Assembly: GCF_018607965.1 (NCBI RefSeq)
Contig: NZ_JABBAM010000170.1
Location: 1-33,440 of the forward strand
Length of the DNA: 33,440 nt
Source of the DNA: Planktotalea sp.
Lineage (GTDB): Bacteria; Pseudomonadota; Alphaproteobacteria; Rhodobacterales; Rhodobacteraceae
Direction of reading: 5' to 3'
A program made the translations under genes and the position numbers. The notes beneath the pieces are model-generated. The model saw nothing but the letters and a program-made list of their open reading frames with translations, had not been told where the DNA came from and searched no databases. Every line of letters starts with the position of its first letter. The first letter of the stretch is position 1. Shown here piece by piece: positions 1 through 10,234 of the stretch.

Positions 1-14
1 TGTAAGCTATTTAA

Positions 15-304
15 TCAAAGTTTAGGCAGAGCCGCGTCATCAACTCATCGCTAACAAGCGCCACAGCGCCCGAGGCGTGCGCCTTGCTCAATCAAAACAG
101 GTTCGACGTCCTGTTGAGCGATCTGGACTTTGGCTGTGACATTGATGGATTAGAGCTTATTAATATCGCAAAAAAGTCTCCCCGATGACCCAGAGCATTC
201 TTATGTCGGGAAAATTCGCTAGAAAACACGCTCTGCCGCTCCATGCTACATTTCTTCAAAAACCCATTACACAAGCAAATTTGGCTGGGGTGCTGAAGGG
301 TTAG
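15..304 (+). pseudogene. Response-regulator receiver-domain relic, frameshifted; N-terminus degraded or outside the window
   Basis: Manual translation. One frame gives SRVINSSLTSATAPEACALLNQNRFDVLLSDLDFGCDIDGLELINIAKKSP then stop (186-188). The other frame from 182 gives PMTQSILMSGKFARKHALPLHATFLQKPITQANLAGVLKG* (stop 302-304). Joined across the CCCC run (180-183), they show the receiver hallmarks: phospho-acceptor Asp (LLSD), Ser (ILMSG) and Lys (LQKP). Confidence 0.7.
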
Positions 305-548
305 CAGACCTTAATTGACTATCCAACGAATGGTCGCTTTGTGCGCAACTTGATCCTAGGGCAGTCGGGAACAGGCTAAATGCTGTGGACGGAAAGTGTG
401 GGGAAAACTGGCGAGGTCAGCCACGAGCGTAGAAATCAGGGTTCAATTTACTGAACGGCAGGTTTAGTGGTTTAAGGCCCTTCATGCCGCGTGCAGCATC
501 TGCGACTCTGTCCTCCAAGCGGCCTTTCTCTATATAGAGCAAAATCAC

Positions 549-1517
549 TTACTCATCGGCAACTTTGATCACAACTTTTCCGGTCGATTTACGCGAGCGC
601 AGTAACTCGATCCCTTCACCCGCTTGCTCCAATGGTAGGACATTGCTCACATGGGGGTGAAGTTTACCCGCTTCGAACCATGCAAATAACTCGCGCAACG
701 AGTCAGCGATGACCTGCGGTTTGAACTTCATATACCCACCCCAGTAAAACCCCATGACAGTGACGTTTTTTACGAGCAAATGGTTGGTCGGAACATTCGG
801 CACGTCGCCACTGGCAAAGCCAATGGACAAAATACGCGCTTCTGGTTTGCACGCGCGGAATGCTGCTTTGAATAGATCGCCACCGACGGGATCGTAGACC
901 ACATCGACACCACCGAGCGCTTTCAGTGTCCCGAGCAGGTCGTCGGTTTCGGCGTCAATGACGTGATCGGCACCCGCTTTGCGCACGATTTCAAGTTTCT
1001 CTGCGCCGCGCGCAACCGCAATAACCCGCGCGCCCATAAGTTTTCCGATTTCAACCGCTGTCAGGCCGACACCGCCAGCAGCACCAAGTACCAAAAGTGT
1101 TTCGCCAGCCCTTAGATTGGCGCGGTATCCTAGCGCAACGTGGCTCGTTCCATATGCAATCTGAAATGCAGCAGCCTGTGTCATGCTCATGGCATCAGGG
1201 ATCGGAATCGCTACATTTGCGTCGAAACATCCATATTCTGCCAAACCGCCATGGCCGCCAAACGCGGCGACCCGCTTGCCAATAGCAGGGCCTGATGTCG
1301 ATTCGCCGAGCGCTTCGACAGTACCTGCGATCTCCATACCCAAAGTGAATGGCGCAGGGGGCGTATCTTGATATTTACCCGTCTGCATCAACAAGTCGGC
1401 AAAATTTAGCCCACAGGTTGCAATTCTGATCTCCAACTCACCACTTGCGGGCGGGTGTCTTTCGATTTGCTTCAATTCAGCGGGAACACCGATTTCTGAT
1501 ACTGAAAATGCACGCAT
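549..1517 (-). CDS. NADPH:quinone oxidoreductase family protein (zinc-less MDR superfamily)
   Basis: ORF 322 aa; GROES-like N-terminus, Rossmann motif LGAAGGVGLTAVEIGKLMGARVIAVA, C-terminal STGKVVIKV. Confidence 0.9.
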   Translation of the reverse strand: MRAFSVSEIGVPAELKQIERHPPASGELEIRIATCGLNFADLLMQTGKYQDTPPAPFTLGMEIAGTVEALGESTSGPAIGKRVAAFGGHGGLAEYGCFDANVAIPIPDAMSMTQAAAFQIAYGTSHVALGYRANLRAGETLLVLGAAGGVGLTAVEIGKLMGARVIAVARGAEKLEIVRKAGADHVIDAETDDLLGTLKALGGVDVVYDPVGGDLFKAAFRACKPEARILSIGFASGDVPNVPTNHLLVKNVTVMGFYWGGYMKFKPQVIADSLRELFAWFEAGKLHPHVSNVLPLEQAGEGIELLRSRKSTGKVVIKVADE

Positions 1518-1827
1518 AAAAACCTCTTATTTATTGGATGGTTAGCCGATTATTTTAAAAGCTAACGGAATACGGATACTTCGGGAAGAGAACATTGCGT
1601 GCGTGTCACAATAACGTTGCGCGCACTCCCTTGTTTCCGAAGATGCCGCAAGCTAGCGTTTTTTCCCCTTAGATATAAGCAATTCGCCACTTGCTCTGTG
1701 GGGGTATTATCGTAAGGTTGCGCTACCCTGCGTTGAACATGCTTCATTGATGTTAGGGCGAAATGGTTGCGGTTAAATTGTTCTGCCACTCGGGACATGT
1801 CGCATCATGATTGGGAAAGGAAGCATT

Positions 1828-2205
1828 ATGGCACATCCAGTGGACGTGCACGTAGGCAAGCGCATTCGGCATCGTCGATGGCTTGTTGGTGTTACACAGC
1901 AGCAACTAGCGGAAAAGGTTGGAATTAAATTCCAGCAAATCCAAAAGTACGAAACAGGGGCCAATCGCGTTAGCGCATCTCGACTTTGGGACATCGCAGA
2001 ATCGCTAGATGTCGACGTCAGCTTTTTCTTTTCAGGCATTGATAGCGTCGAAGAAGAGACTGAGAATTCTTCTCAGAGCAGGATTCCGTCTGATATTTTA
2101 AACGACAAGGAAGCGCTTGATCTGGTTCGGTCTTACTACTCAATTCCGGAAGAACAGCGTCGTCGTTTGTTTGATTTAGTGCGTGTCCTTAGCGACGTTG
2201 CTTGA
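1828..2205 (+). CDS. XRE-family helix-turn-helix transcriptional regulator
   Basis: GKRIRHRRWLVGVTQQQLAEKVGIKFQQIQKYETGANRVSASRLWDIAESLDV is a typical Cro/CI HTH. ATG at 1828 is preferred over the track start at 1807. Confidence 0.88.
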   Translation: MAHPVDVHVGKRIRHRRWLVGVTQQQLAEKVGIKFQQIQKYETGANRVSASRLWDIAESLDVDVSFFFSGIDSVEEETENSSQSRIPSDILNDKEALDLVRSYYSIPEEQRRRLFDLVRVLSDVA

Positions 2206-2274
2206 AGGGTGCCGTTGCCTGCTTTAGGCTGAGCAAACGTGCTTTTGACACATGCTCAGCTAGGCAAAAATACT

Positions 2275-3099
2275 ATGCAAAATATTGAGAACGCAGCGTT
2301 TCAGGCCGAACTTTGGTCTGTGGCAGAGGAATTAGCAGAAGCCGCGCGCGTTGCGATCCTCCCCTATTTTCGGTCTATTGGTTTGAGCGCAGACAATAAG
2401 GATGAAACAGGGTTCGACCCTGTTACGATCGCAGACAGGGCCGCAGAACAGGCAATGCGTGCAATTCTAAAAACACGCAGGCCGCAAGATGCTATTCTTG
2501 GCGAGGAATTTGGCGCACGGGCGGGAACAAGTGGGCTGACTTGGGTTCTTGATCCCATTGATGGCACGCGCGGGTTTATCAGCGGCACACCGACGTGGGG
2601 TGTATTGATTGCGTTGAATGATGAAACAGGTCCGCGCTTAGGGATAATCGACCAACCCTATATAGGGGAACGGTTTTTTGGCGGTTTTGGTCGCGCAGAC
2701 GTTATTGGTCCACGTGGTCGAATGGTCTTGAAAACAAGTGCAACGAAAGATCTCAACAAAGCGACTTTGTTTAGCACGTATCCAGAGGTTGGCAGCGTGC
2801 AAGAACGTTTGGCGTTTGAAGTGGTTTCCGCCCAAGTGCGCCTGACACGCTTTGGGTGCGATTGTTATGCCTATGGATTGCTGGCCGCAGGGCAGATCGA
2901 TCTGGTAATTGAGGCCGGTTTAAATGCCTATGATATCGCGGGACCCATTGGCGTTATCGAAGCGGCTGGTGGCATTGTCTCGGATTGGCAGGGCGGTAAA
3001 GCGCATGAAGGTGGGCGCGTTGTTGCGGCCGCTACGCCAGAGCTCCACGAAAAAACGATGAAAATTTTACACAATAGCTTGAGTGAGACGCATTCCTGA
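2275..3099 (+). CDS. hisN: Inositol monophosphatase family protein, likely histidinol-phosphatase
   Basis: ILGEEFG, WVLDPIDGTRGFISGTPTWG and AYDIAGPIGVIEAAGG are IMPase-family motifs. Start at 2275 (MQNIENAAF) preferred. Confidence 0.8.
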   Translation: MQNIENAAFQAELWSVAEELAEAARVAILPYFRSIGLSADNKDETGFDPVTIADRAAEQAMRAILKTRRPQDAILGEEFGARAGTSGLTWVLDPIDGTRGFISGTPTWGVLIALNDETGPRLGIIDQPYIGERFFGGFGRADVIGPRGRMVLKTSATKDLNKATLFSTYPEVGSVQERLAFEVVSAQVRLTRFGCDCYAYGLLAAGQIDLVIEAGLNAYDIAGPIGVIEAAGGIVSDWQGGKAHEGGRVVAAATPELHEKTMKILHNSLSETHS

Positions 3100-3212
3100 G
3101 ACTAGATTGACCTCACCAGCTGCGAGTCCCTCGCTTTTTTCTGTCGTAGCTCAAAGCATGTCTTGGCATTGGATCCGAAAAAAAATGTGTCGCCTCGCTG
3201 AAGGACCATGAA

Positions 3213-4559
3213 ATGAACCATTCCAAAGACGTATTAATCCAGAATGCGCAACTAGTGCTGACGATGGATGACGTGGGAACCGAAACTCTGAATTGCGATG
3301 TTCGCATCAAAGATGGCGTGATCGCGCAGGTCGGGCAGGGACTTGAACCGTCTGGCGACGTTTTGAATGCAGCAGGATGTTTGATCACGCCGGGTCTCGT
3401 GAATACGCACCACCATCTGTATCAATCTCTGACGCGGGCCGTTCCGGGTGGGCAAGATGCGTTGCTCTTTGGTTGGTTGCAAACGCTCTACCCGATTTGG
3501 GCGCGTTTTGGGCCCGAAGAAATGTATATCTCTGCACAAATTGGCCTTGCGGAATTGATGCTTTCGGGTTGCACGCTGACCTCGGACCATCTGTATCTTT
3601 ACCCTAATGGGTCGCGGTTGGATGATACGATTGCCGCTGCTGCAGACATTGGAATGCGCTTTCATCCGACGCGCGGATCCATGTCGATTGGGGAAAGCGA
3701 TGGGGGGTTACCACCGGATTCACTGGTCGAAGATGAACGCGCGATCCTAGAGGATAGCATCCGTGTTATCGATGCGCATCATGATGCATCCGTTGGGTCC
3801 ATGTGTCGTGTTGGCGTCGCGCCCTGTTCGCCGTTTTCTGTGAGCCGTGATTTGATGCGGGATGCCGCACTTTTGGCGCGTGACAAAGGCGTTATGTTGC
3901 ACACGCATTTGGCAGAAAATGATGAAGATGTAGCATATTCGCTTGAAAAATTTGGCTGTCGTCCGGGCCAATATGCCGAAGATTTGGGCTGGACGGGGGA
4001 TGATGTTTGGCACGCACATTGTGTAAAGCTGGACGGGCAAGAGATTGATATGTTTGCACGTTCTGGAACAGGTGTTGCGCATTGCCCATGTTCGAATTGT
4101 CGCCTTGGTTCTGGCATCGCACCTATTCGGGCAATGCGCGATGCGGGTGTTAAAGTTGGATTAGGCGTTGATGGATCTGCGTCAAATGACGCGGGGAATA
4201 TGGTGTTAGAAGCGCGTCAGTCCATGCTGTTGCAACGCGTTAACCTAGGGGCGGATGCGATGAGCGCACGCGAAGCTTTGCGCATCGCAACACGCGGGGG
4301 CGCAGAGGTCTTAGGGCGTTCTGATTGCGGTCAGATTGCGGTAGGCAAGCGCGCAGATATTGCGATATGGGATATGACTGGCATCGAGGCAGCTGGCAAT
4401 TGGGACCCTGCCGCACTTTTGATGGCTGGCCCTACACAAGTTCGCGATTTGTATATTGAGGGGCGTCGCGTTGTGGCGTCAGGGCAAGTGACCTCGATTG
4501 ATTTGCCCAAAGTAATTGGACGACAGAACGACTTGGCACGTGCCTTGTCGGGTGCTTGA
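3213..4559 (+). CDS. 8-oxoguanine deaminase / amidohydrolase
   Basis: Amidohydrolase motifs NTHHHLYQSLTRA, HTHLAEN, HAHCVKLD, GVDGSASND. Overall resembles the 8-oxoguanine deaminase / AtzB-like family. Confidence 0.85.
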   Translation: MNHSKDVLIQNAQLVLTMDDVGTETLNCDVRIKDGVIAQVGQGLEPSGDVLNAAGCLITPGLVNTHHHLYQSLTRAVPGGQDALLFGWLQTLYPIWARFGPEEMYISAQIGLAELMLSGCTLTSDHLYLYPNGSRLDDTIAAAADIGMRFHPTRGSMSIGESDGGLPPDSLVEDERAILEDSIRVIDAHHDASVGSMCRVGVAPCSPFSVSRDLMRDAALLARDKGVMLHTHLAENDEDVAYSLEKFGCRPGQYAEDLGWTGDDVWHAHCVKLDGQEIDMFARSGTGVAHCPCSNCRLGSGIAPIRAMRDAGVKVGLGVDGSASNDAGNMVLEARQSMLLQRVNLGADAMSAREALRIATRGGAEVLGRSDCGQIAVGKRADIAIWDMTGIEAAGNWDPAALLMAGPTQVRDLYIEGRRVVASGQVTSIDLPKVIGRQNDLARALSGA

Positions 4560-4580
4560 ATTTTTTGAATGGACTTAAAA

Positions 4581-5008
4581 ATGCGTATTTTCATACTATG
4601 TCTCTTTACCGTTGCTTTTGGGTCGGGCTGCATTCGTTCGGGTGCGAGCGTCACGCCCAAGGGAGCCGTCGCAGTTGCCCAGCCAACGGGCAAGCGCCGC
4701 TGGCAGCGGATGCGCGTTTGGCGCGTGCGGCTCAACTACATGCGAATGACATGAGTGCGAAAACATACTTCAGCCATACGGGCCAAGATGGATCAAGCGC
4801 GGGGGATCGCGTGAAACGTCAGGGGTATGGATATTGCTTCGTTGCAGAGAACATCGCGCAGGGCCAAAAAGGCGCGTTGCAAGCGTTGGCAGGATGGCAA
4901 AAATCACCGGGCCATCGCAAAAATCTGCTCACAGCGAATGCGATCCACTTTGGAATGGCTGAAAAGGGTGGGTATTGGGTTATGGTATTGGGAAAAACCG
5001 GCTGCTGA
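4581..5008 (+). pseudogene. CAP/SCP-domain lipoprotein with an apparent internal frameshift
   Basis: Lipoprotein signal MRIFILCLFTVAFGSGC lies in one frame (ORF 4569-4754). The CAP domain (ANGQAPLAADARLARAAQLHANDM...YFSHTG...ENIAQGQ...SPGHRKNLL) lies in another frame (ORF 4556-5008). Confidence 0.7.
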
Positions 5009-5045
5009 AAACCCGTTGGGGGGGCGGTGCGGGAAACCACACACC

Positions 5046-6344
5046 TTACGACGGGGATTTTAAAACGCCACCGATCCAAACCTGTTCGATAGCACGGTCA
5101 TCGCCCATCATGATCGTTGGGAAAACCATGTCCCATTGATCCTTTGCATTCTTATATCGCTGTTCGATCGCGGGCGTCGAAGCAAGGTTTAGCACCACGA
5201 TGTCCGCTTCCATGCCGACGTCCAAAGACCCAACCTTATCTTCTAAATGCAACGACGTTGCCGATCCTTGCGTTGCAAGCCACAGCAGATGCCCCGCATG
5301 TAAAACAGTCCCTCTCAGTTGCGCTATTTCGTAAGCAGCCGCCATCGTGCGCAACATTGAGAAACTGGATCCACCACCCGTGTCCGTTGCAAGACCAATA
5401 GAAAGTCCGCGTGCTTTTAAACCAGCCATGTCAAACAGACCTGAGCCAATGAACGTATTCGAGGTTGGACAATGTACAAGGTTGCCCCTTACCTCTGATA
5501 TCCGATCAATCTCGCGCGGTTTAAGGTGGATTGCGTGACCATATATACCCCGTGCTCCCAACAAACCGAAGTGTTCATAGGTGTCTAAATAGTCGCGTGC
5601 CTGTGGGAATAACTCAGAAACCCATTCGATTTCATCAAGCTGTTCGCTCAGATGGGTTTGCATGAGGCAATCAGGATGTTGTGCCCATAGCGCGCCCAAT
5701 GCTTCCAGTTGATCGGGTGTTGAGGTTGGTGAAAAGCGCGGCGTTATTGCATAGGAAATGCGCTCTTTCCCGTGCCATTTCTCTAACAGCGCTTTGCTTT
5801 CATCATAGCCACGTTGAGCTGTATCGCGCAGGCCCTCAGGGGCGTTGCGATCCATACAAGTCTTACCGGCGATGACCCTTTGACCACGTTTTAAGGCTTC
5901 TTCAAAGAACGCTTCAACCGACTCTGAATGGATTGTGCAGAAACTTGCCATGCTGGTTGTGCCATGGGCTGTGCTCAAATCAAGGTAACGTGCTGCAATC
6001 TCTGCGGCGTAGTCTGGATCAGCAAAGCGCATTTCTTCTGGAAACGTATACGTGTTTAGCCAGTCAATGAGCCGTTTGCCCCATGATGCGATCATTGCCG
6101 TTTGGGGGTAGTGCGCGTGCGCGTCAATAAATCCGGGGCAAATCAGCTTGTCGTGATGTGGCGTATGCGCGGCGGTTGGGTGCGATTTTAACAAGTGGCT
6201 GCGAGGACCACGCTCTGTGATTTTGCCATTTTTGATTAAAATGGCACTGTCCGTTTGGATGCAAACAGCCTCATCAAGCGGTAGCATAAAGGGGTCGCCC
6301 GAATAGACCAAGATATTGCCGGAAACGATGTGTTTTTGTGTCAT
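5046..6344 (-). CDS. guaD: Guanine deaminase
   Basis: CPGFIDAHAHYPQTAMIASWGKRLIDWLNTYTFPEE, QTHLSEQLDEIEWV and ATDTGGGSSFSMLRTM are characteristic. MTQKHIVSG start (6342-6344) preferred over the 6521 extension. Confidence 0.92.
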   Translation of the reverse strand: MTQKHIVSGNILVYSGDPFMLPLDEAVCIQTDSAILIKNGKITERGPRSHLLKSHPTAAHTPHHDKLICPGFIDAHAHYPQTAMIASWGKRLIDWLNTYTFPEEMRFADPDYAAEIAARYLDLSTAHGTTSMASFCTIHSESVEAFFEEALKRGQRVIAGKTCMDRNAPEGLRDTAQRGYDESKALLEKWHGKERISYAITPRFSPTSTPDQLEALGALWAQHPDCLMQTHLSEQLDEIEWVSELFPQARDYLDTYEHFGLLGARGIYGHAIHLKPREIDRISEVRGNLVHCPTSNTFIGSGLFDMAGLKARGLSIGLATDTGGGSSFSMLRTMAAAYEIAQLRGTVLHAGHLLWLATQGSATSLHLEDKVGSLDVGMEADIVVLNLASTPAIEQRYKNAKDQWDMVFPTIMMGDDRAIEQVWIGGVLKSPS

Positions 6345-6468
6345 TTTCCTTAAGTAGCAGAACAGTGCACAGCAGGAACAGGTTTTTCGGTCCGCTGCCT
6401 GTTGCCCGTTGAGTGCTTTGCATAATATCAACGCGGTGAATGATGCGAGATTCAGAAGGAGTGATCCC

Positions 6469-7860
6469 ATGAGCGACCCTATTCTGATGAAAGACCCCCG
6501 CGTGGGTGCCAAGGACGGCAATTACGAACTCGGGCGTTCTGATGTAACGGCCATTTTGGAAACGGTTGAGCGCGGCGATCAAGGATCGTTGACCACGTTG
6601 ATGGATCCGTTGCACCCAGCAGATATTGCGGACCTTCTTGAGCAAATTAGCACGTCAGATCGACGTCGCTTGATCCATCTTTATGATCGCGAATTTGACG
6701 GCGAAATTCTGTCCGAACTTGATGAAAGCATCCGCGACGAAGTCATCAAAACGCTGCGCCCCGAAGTTCTGGCCGATGCGGTCCGTGAACTCGAAAGTGA
6801 CGATGTTGTTGATCTGATCGAGGACATGACCGAGGTCCAGCAGGACGTCATTCTGGATGCGCTTGGCGACAGTGATCGTGTCGCGGTCGAACAATCGCTG
6901 ACCTATCCGGACAAATCTGCTGGTCGTTTGATGCAACGCGAAGTCGTGATGGCCCCTGAACATTGGACGGTTGGCGAAGCGATCGATTACCTGCGCGCGC
7001 AAGAAAATCTGCCCGAACAATTCTATCACGTCACGCTCGTAGATCCGCGGTTTAAGCCCGTTGGCAATGTTACCTTGGGTAAGCTGATGGGGTCGCGCCG
7101 TGATGTGCTGTTGTGGGAAATTACCGAAACTGTGTTCAAAATCATCCCCGCAATGCAAAGCGAGGGCGAAGTCGCCTATGCGTTCAACCAATACCACCTG
7201 ATTTCTGCACCGGTTGTAGATGAGGACGACCGTCTTGTGGGCGTGATCACCATTGATGACGCGATGATCGTTCTGGATGAAGGGCATGAAGAGGACATTC
7301 TGCGCCTTGCGGGTGTTGGCGAGGGGTCGTTGTCGGATCGTGTGATAAACACAACCAAGCAGCGCTTGCCATGGCTTGCTGTAAACCTTGTAACCGCAAT
7401 CGCGGCCAGTCTCGTGATCGCGCAATTCGAAGCTGCGATCACGCAAATCGTAGCGCTTGCAGTCTTGATGCCAATTGTTGCGTCGATGGGAGGGAACGCG
7501 GGGACACAATCTTTGACAGTTGCCGTGCGTGCGATTGCAACCAAGGACCTGACCAGCTCCAACATGTGGCGCGTAATTCGCCGCGAGGTGCTTGTGGGCT
7601 TGATCAACGGTCTAATTTTTGCGTTGATTATGGGCATTGTTGGTCTGATTTGGTTCGGCTCGCTCAACCTTGGTTATATCATTGCAGCAGCCATGGTGAT
7701 AAATATGGTTGTCGCGGGTTTGGCTGGGACCGCGATCCCGGTTGTCCTTGAAAGGCTAGGGATCGACCCTGCGCTTGCATCTGGTGCGTTTGTTACAACC
7801 GTGACGGATGTTGTCGGGTTCTTTGCGTTTCTCGGTTTGGCTGCGATGGTCCTCCTATGA
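6469..7860 (+). CDS. mgtE: Magnesium transporter MgtE
   Basis: MgtE N-domain, CBS domains, membrane domain with VLMPIVASMGGNAGTQSLTVAVRAIA. ATG at 6469 follows an AGGAG-like RBS. Confidence 0.95.
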   Translation: MSDPILMKDPRVGAKDGNYELGRSDVTAILETVERGDQGSLTTLMDPLHPADIADLLEQISTSDRRRLIHLYDREFDGEILSELDESIRDEVIKTLRPEVLADAVRELESDDVVDLIEDMTEVQQDVILDALGDSDRVAVEQSLTYPDKSAGRLMQREVVMAPEHWTVGEAIDYLRAQENLPEQFYHVTLVDPRFKPVGNVTLGKLMGSRRDVLLWEITETVFKIIPAMQSEGEVAYAFNQYHLISAPVVDEDDRLVGVITIDDAMIVLDEGHEEDILRLAGVGEGSLSDRVINTTKQRLPWLAVNLVTAIAASLVIAQFEAAITQIVALAVLMPIVASMGGNAGTQSLTVAVRAIATKDLTSSNMWRVIRREVLVGLINGLIFALIMGIVGLIWFGSLNLGYIIAAAMVINMVVAGLAGTAIPVVLERLGIDPALASGAFVTTVTDVVGFFAFLGLAAMVLL

Positions 7861-8423
7861 GCGATCTAATCGCAATCAAAACCGAAGCCCGCAAAGCGGC
7901 CTTTGCGCGACGCAAAGCAGCATTTGTGACAGCAAGCCCAGTGCAATCGGGCTATCTAAGCGAAGTCCTCGCGGGTTATAGAGGTGTCCCGATCGCAGGC
8001 TATGCACCCATGCGCACAGAAATTGATCCGTTGCCTGCTTTGGCCGAAGCTGCCGCATATGGGCCCGTGGGGATGCCCGTTATTAAGGCGCAAGCGGCAC
8101 CGCTTGATTTTCGCGAGTGGACACCAGAATGCGCAATGATTGAGGGCACGTTCGGCGCGTTTATTCCCGCAATAGGGGATTGGATCGAACCAGAAATCCT
8201 AATCGTACCCCTCGTGGCTTTTGATCGAAACGGTGGGCGTTTAGGCTATGGGGGTGGCTTTTACGATCGCACGCTTGAACGTCTTCGCGCTCGCCGCGCA
8301 ACACTTGCGATCGGCCTTGCCTTTGCTGAACAAGAGGCCGAAAATCTGCCTTTGGAGCCGACAGATCAACCCCTTGATATGATCATCACTGAGGCTGGCA
8401 TTATCACGCCTTCATCTTTCTAA
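7857..8423 (+). CDS. 5-formyltetrahydrofolate cyclo-ligase
   Basis: ATGA overlap with mgtE; GRLGYGGGFYDRTLERLRA is the family signature. Confidence 0.92.
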   Translation: MSDLIAIKTEARKAAFARRKAAFVTASPVQSGYLSEVLAGYRGVPIAGYAPMRTEIDPLPALAEAAAYGPVGMPVIKAQAAPLDFREWTPECAMIEGTFGAFIPAIGDWIEPEILIVPLVAFDRNGGRLGYGGGFYDRTLERLRARRATLAIGLAFAEQEAENLPLEPTDQPLDMIITEAGIITPSSF

Positions 8424-8455
8424 ATAAACTTCCCCCGGAGGGCCGTTCGCACCCG

Positions 8456-10234
8456 TTACAACGGCCAAAGAAATGGGATCAATGCGGATGCCAAAACGCC
8501 AATCGTCAGATTCAATGGAATTCCAACTTTCATAAAGTCGGTAAATTTGTACCCACCAGGCCCGTAAACCAGCATGTTGGTCTGATATCCAATCGGTGTT
8601 GCAAAGCTGGCAGAGGCCGCGACCATAACTGCGACCACCAAAGGCCGTGCGTCAATTCCCAAAGCATCGGCCAAACCTATCGCAATAGGCGTGACAACGA
8701 CCGCAACCGCGTTGTTGGAGACCAATTCAGTTAAGATTGAGGTCAACAAATAGATCGCCCAGACCACAAAGAACGGCGGCAGTCCACCGAGATAGGGGGC
8801 GATGCCTTCTACGATCAGCTTTACCGCGCCTGAACTTTCCAAGGCTGCGCCAATTGCAAGCATGGCGAAAATAAGCGTTAAAAGGCGTCCATCGACAAAA
8901 GAAAAGGCTTCATCCGCGTCGATGCAGCGGGCAACCAAAACCAAAGTAACCGCAATGATCGACAGATAGAAAATCGGTGCAATGCCAAAGCCCGCAAGCG
9001 CTACAATGCCAATCAAAGCAAGCAAAGCAACGGGCGCGTGGCTGCGCCGATACGCGCGATCTGATGGGGTTGAGACGTCAACCAAGTCCATTTCGATAGC
9101 GAGGCGCTGAATGTCTGCGGGCGCGCCTTCTAACAGCAAAGTATCGCCGATACGCACAATCACGCCGTCCAATTGCCCGCTTAGATTTTGGTTGCGACGA
9201 TGCAAGGCCAATGGATACACGCCAAAGCGGCGCCGTAAACGCAGCGCACCAAGGGAACGCCCAATCATCTTACACCCCGGACTAATCAGCACCTCAACAG
9301 TGTGAGTTTCAACAGCAGAGACCTGATCAATGCGCTTGAGTTTTTTGTTGCGTTGCAGACTCAGCAGTTCGGAAATTCGGCTTCGTAGAACTACACGATC
9401 ACCGACTTGCAACAACACGCCTTTGAGGTCGCGGCGCAAAGATCTGTCGCCTCGCACAACGTCGATTAAGCGAACGCCTTCGCGTTTGAACAATTGCACG
9501 TCTACAACTTCGCGTCCGATCATGTTGCTTTCAGGGGGGATTACGGCCTCTGTAAAGAACTTCATTTGGCTTTTGTCGGACAAAAGACTTGCCATACTAT
9601 CGCGATCTGGCAGCAGATAGGGACCAATGAAACGCAAGTACAACATGCCCCATGCCACAAGTACGATACCAAGCGGGGTGACCTCAAAGATCGAGAATGC
9701 TTCCATCCCGTTTGCACGTGCAACACCGTCCACCAGCAAGTTGGTCGAAGTACCAATCAGGGTTAACGTACCGCCAAGTATGGCTGCATAACTTAACGGG
9801 ATCAGCAATTTAGACGCTTTCGTGCCAAGCGTGCGGCTAAGTTGCACAAACACAGGGATCATGACCACGACAACAGGTGTGTTGGACACAACAGCGGACG
9901 CAAAAATTACGAAAGCCAGCAACATTGCGATGGCAAGGCCGGGGCGTGTCTTGGCTTGTTTGTCTGCAAGTTTTGTAAAGGCTTCTTAAGCACCCGTGCG
10001 CACCAAAGCGCCCATGACAATGAACATGGCCGCGATAGTCCACGGGGCAGGGTTGGACAGCACGGCAAGCGCATTGTCGTAGGGCAAAACACCCAGCACC
10101 AACAGGAATGCAACGCCGGCAATTGCGACGACCTCGGTCGGATAGCTTTCGCGCACGAACAGAACGAACATGCCCAAAACAGTGAGCAGAGCCGCGATTG
10201 CACTTTGGGTTTGGGTAAGCTCAAAGAACGTCAT
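8456..10234 (-). pseudogene. SLC13-family permease with TrkA-C (RCK-C) domains, interrupted by one in-frame TAA
   Basis: N-terminal part MTFFELTQTQ...MGALVRTGA* (10234 to stop 9986-9988) continues in the same frame as EAFTKLADKQAKTRPGLAIAMLLAFVIFASAVVSNTPVVVV...FLWPL* (stop at 8456). Confidence 0.85.

Noticed and set aside
305-548. Possible mobile-element remnant in the non-coding stretch after the receiver relic
   Set aside because: No transposase-like translation or terminal repeats that I could support.
1562-1798. 78-aa minus-strand ORF upstream of the XRE regulator
   Set aside because: No recognisable domain or convincing RBS; likely intergenic.
6655-7509. 284-aa minus-strand ORF opposite mgtE
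   Set aside because: Shadow ORF antisense to a clearly conserved CDS; no recognisable domain.
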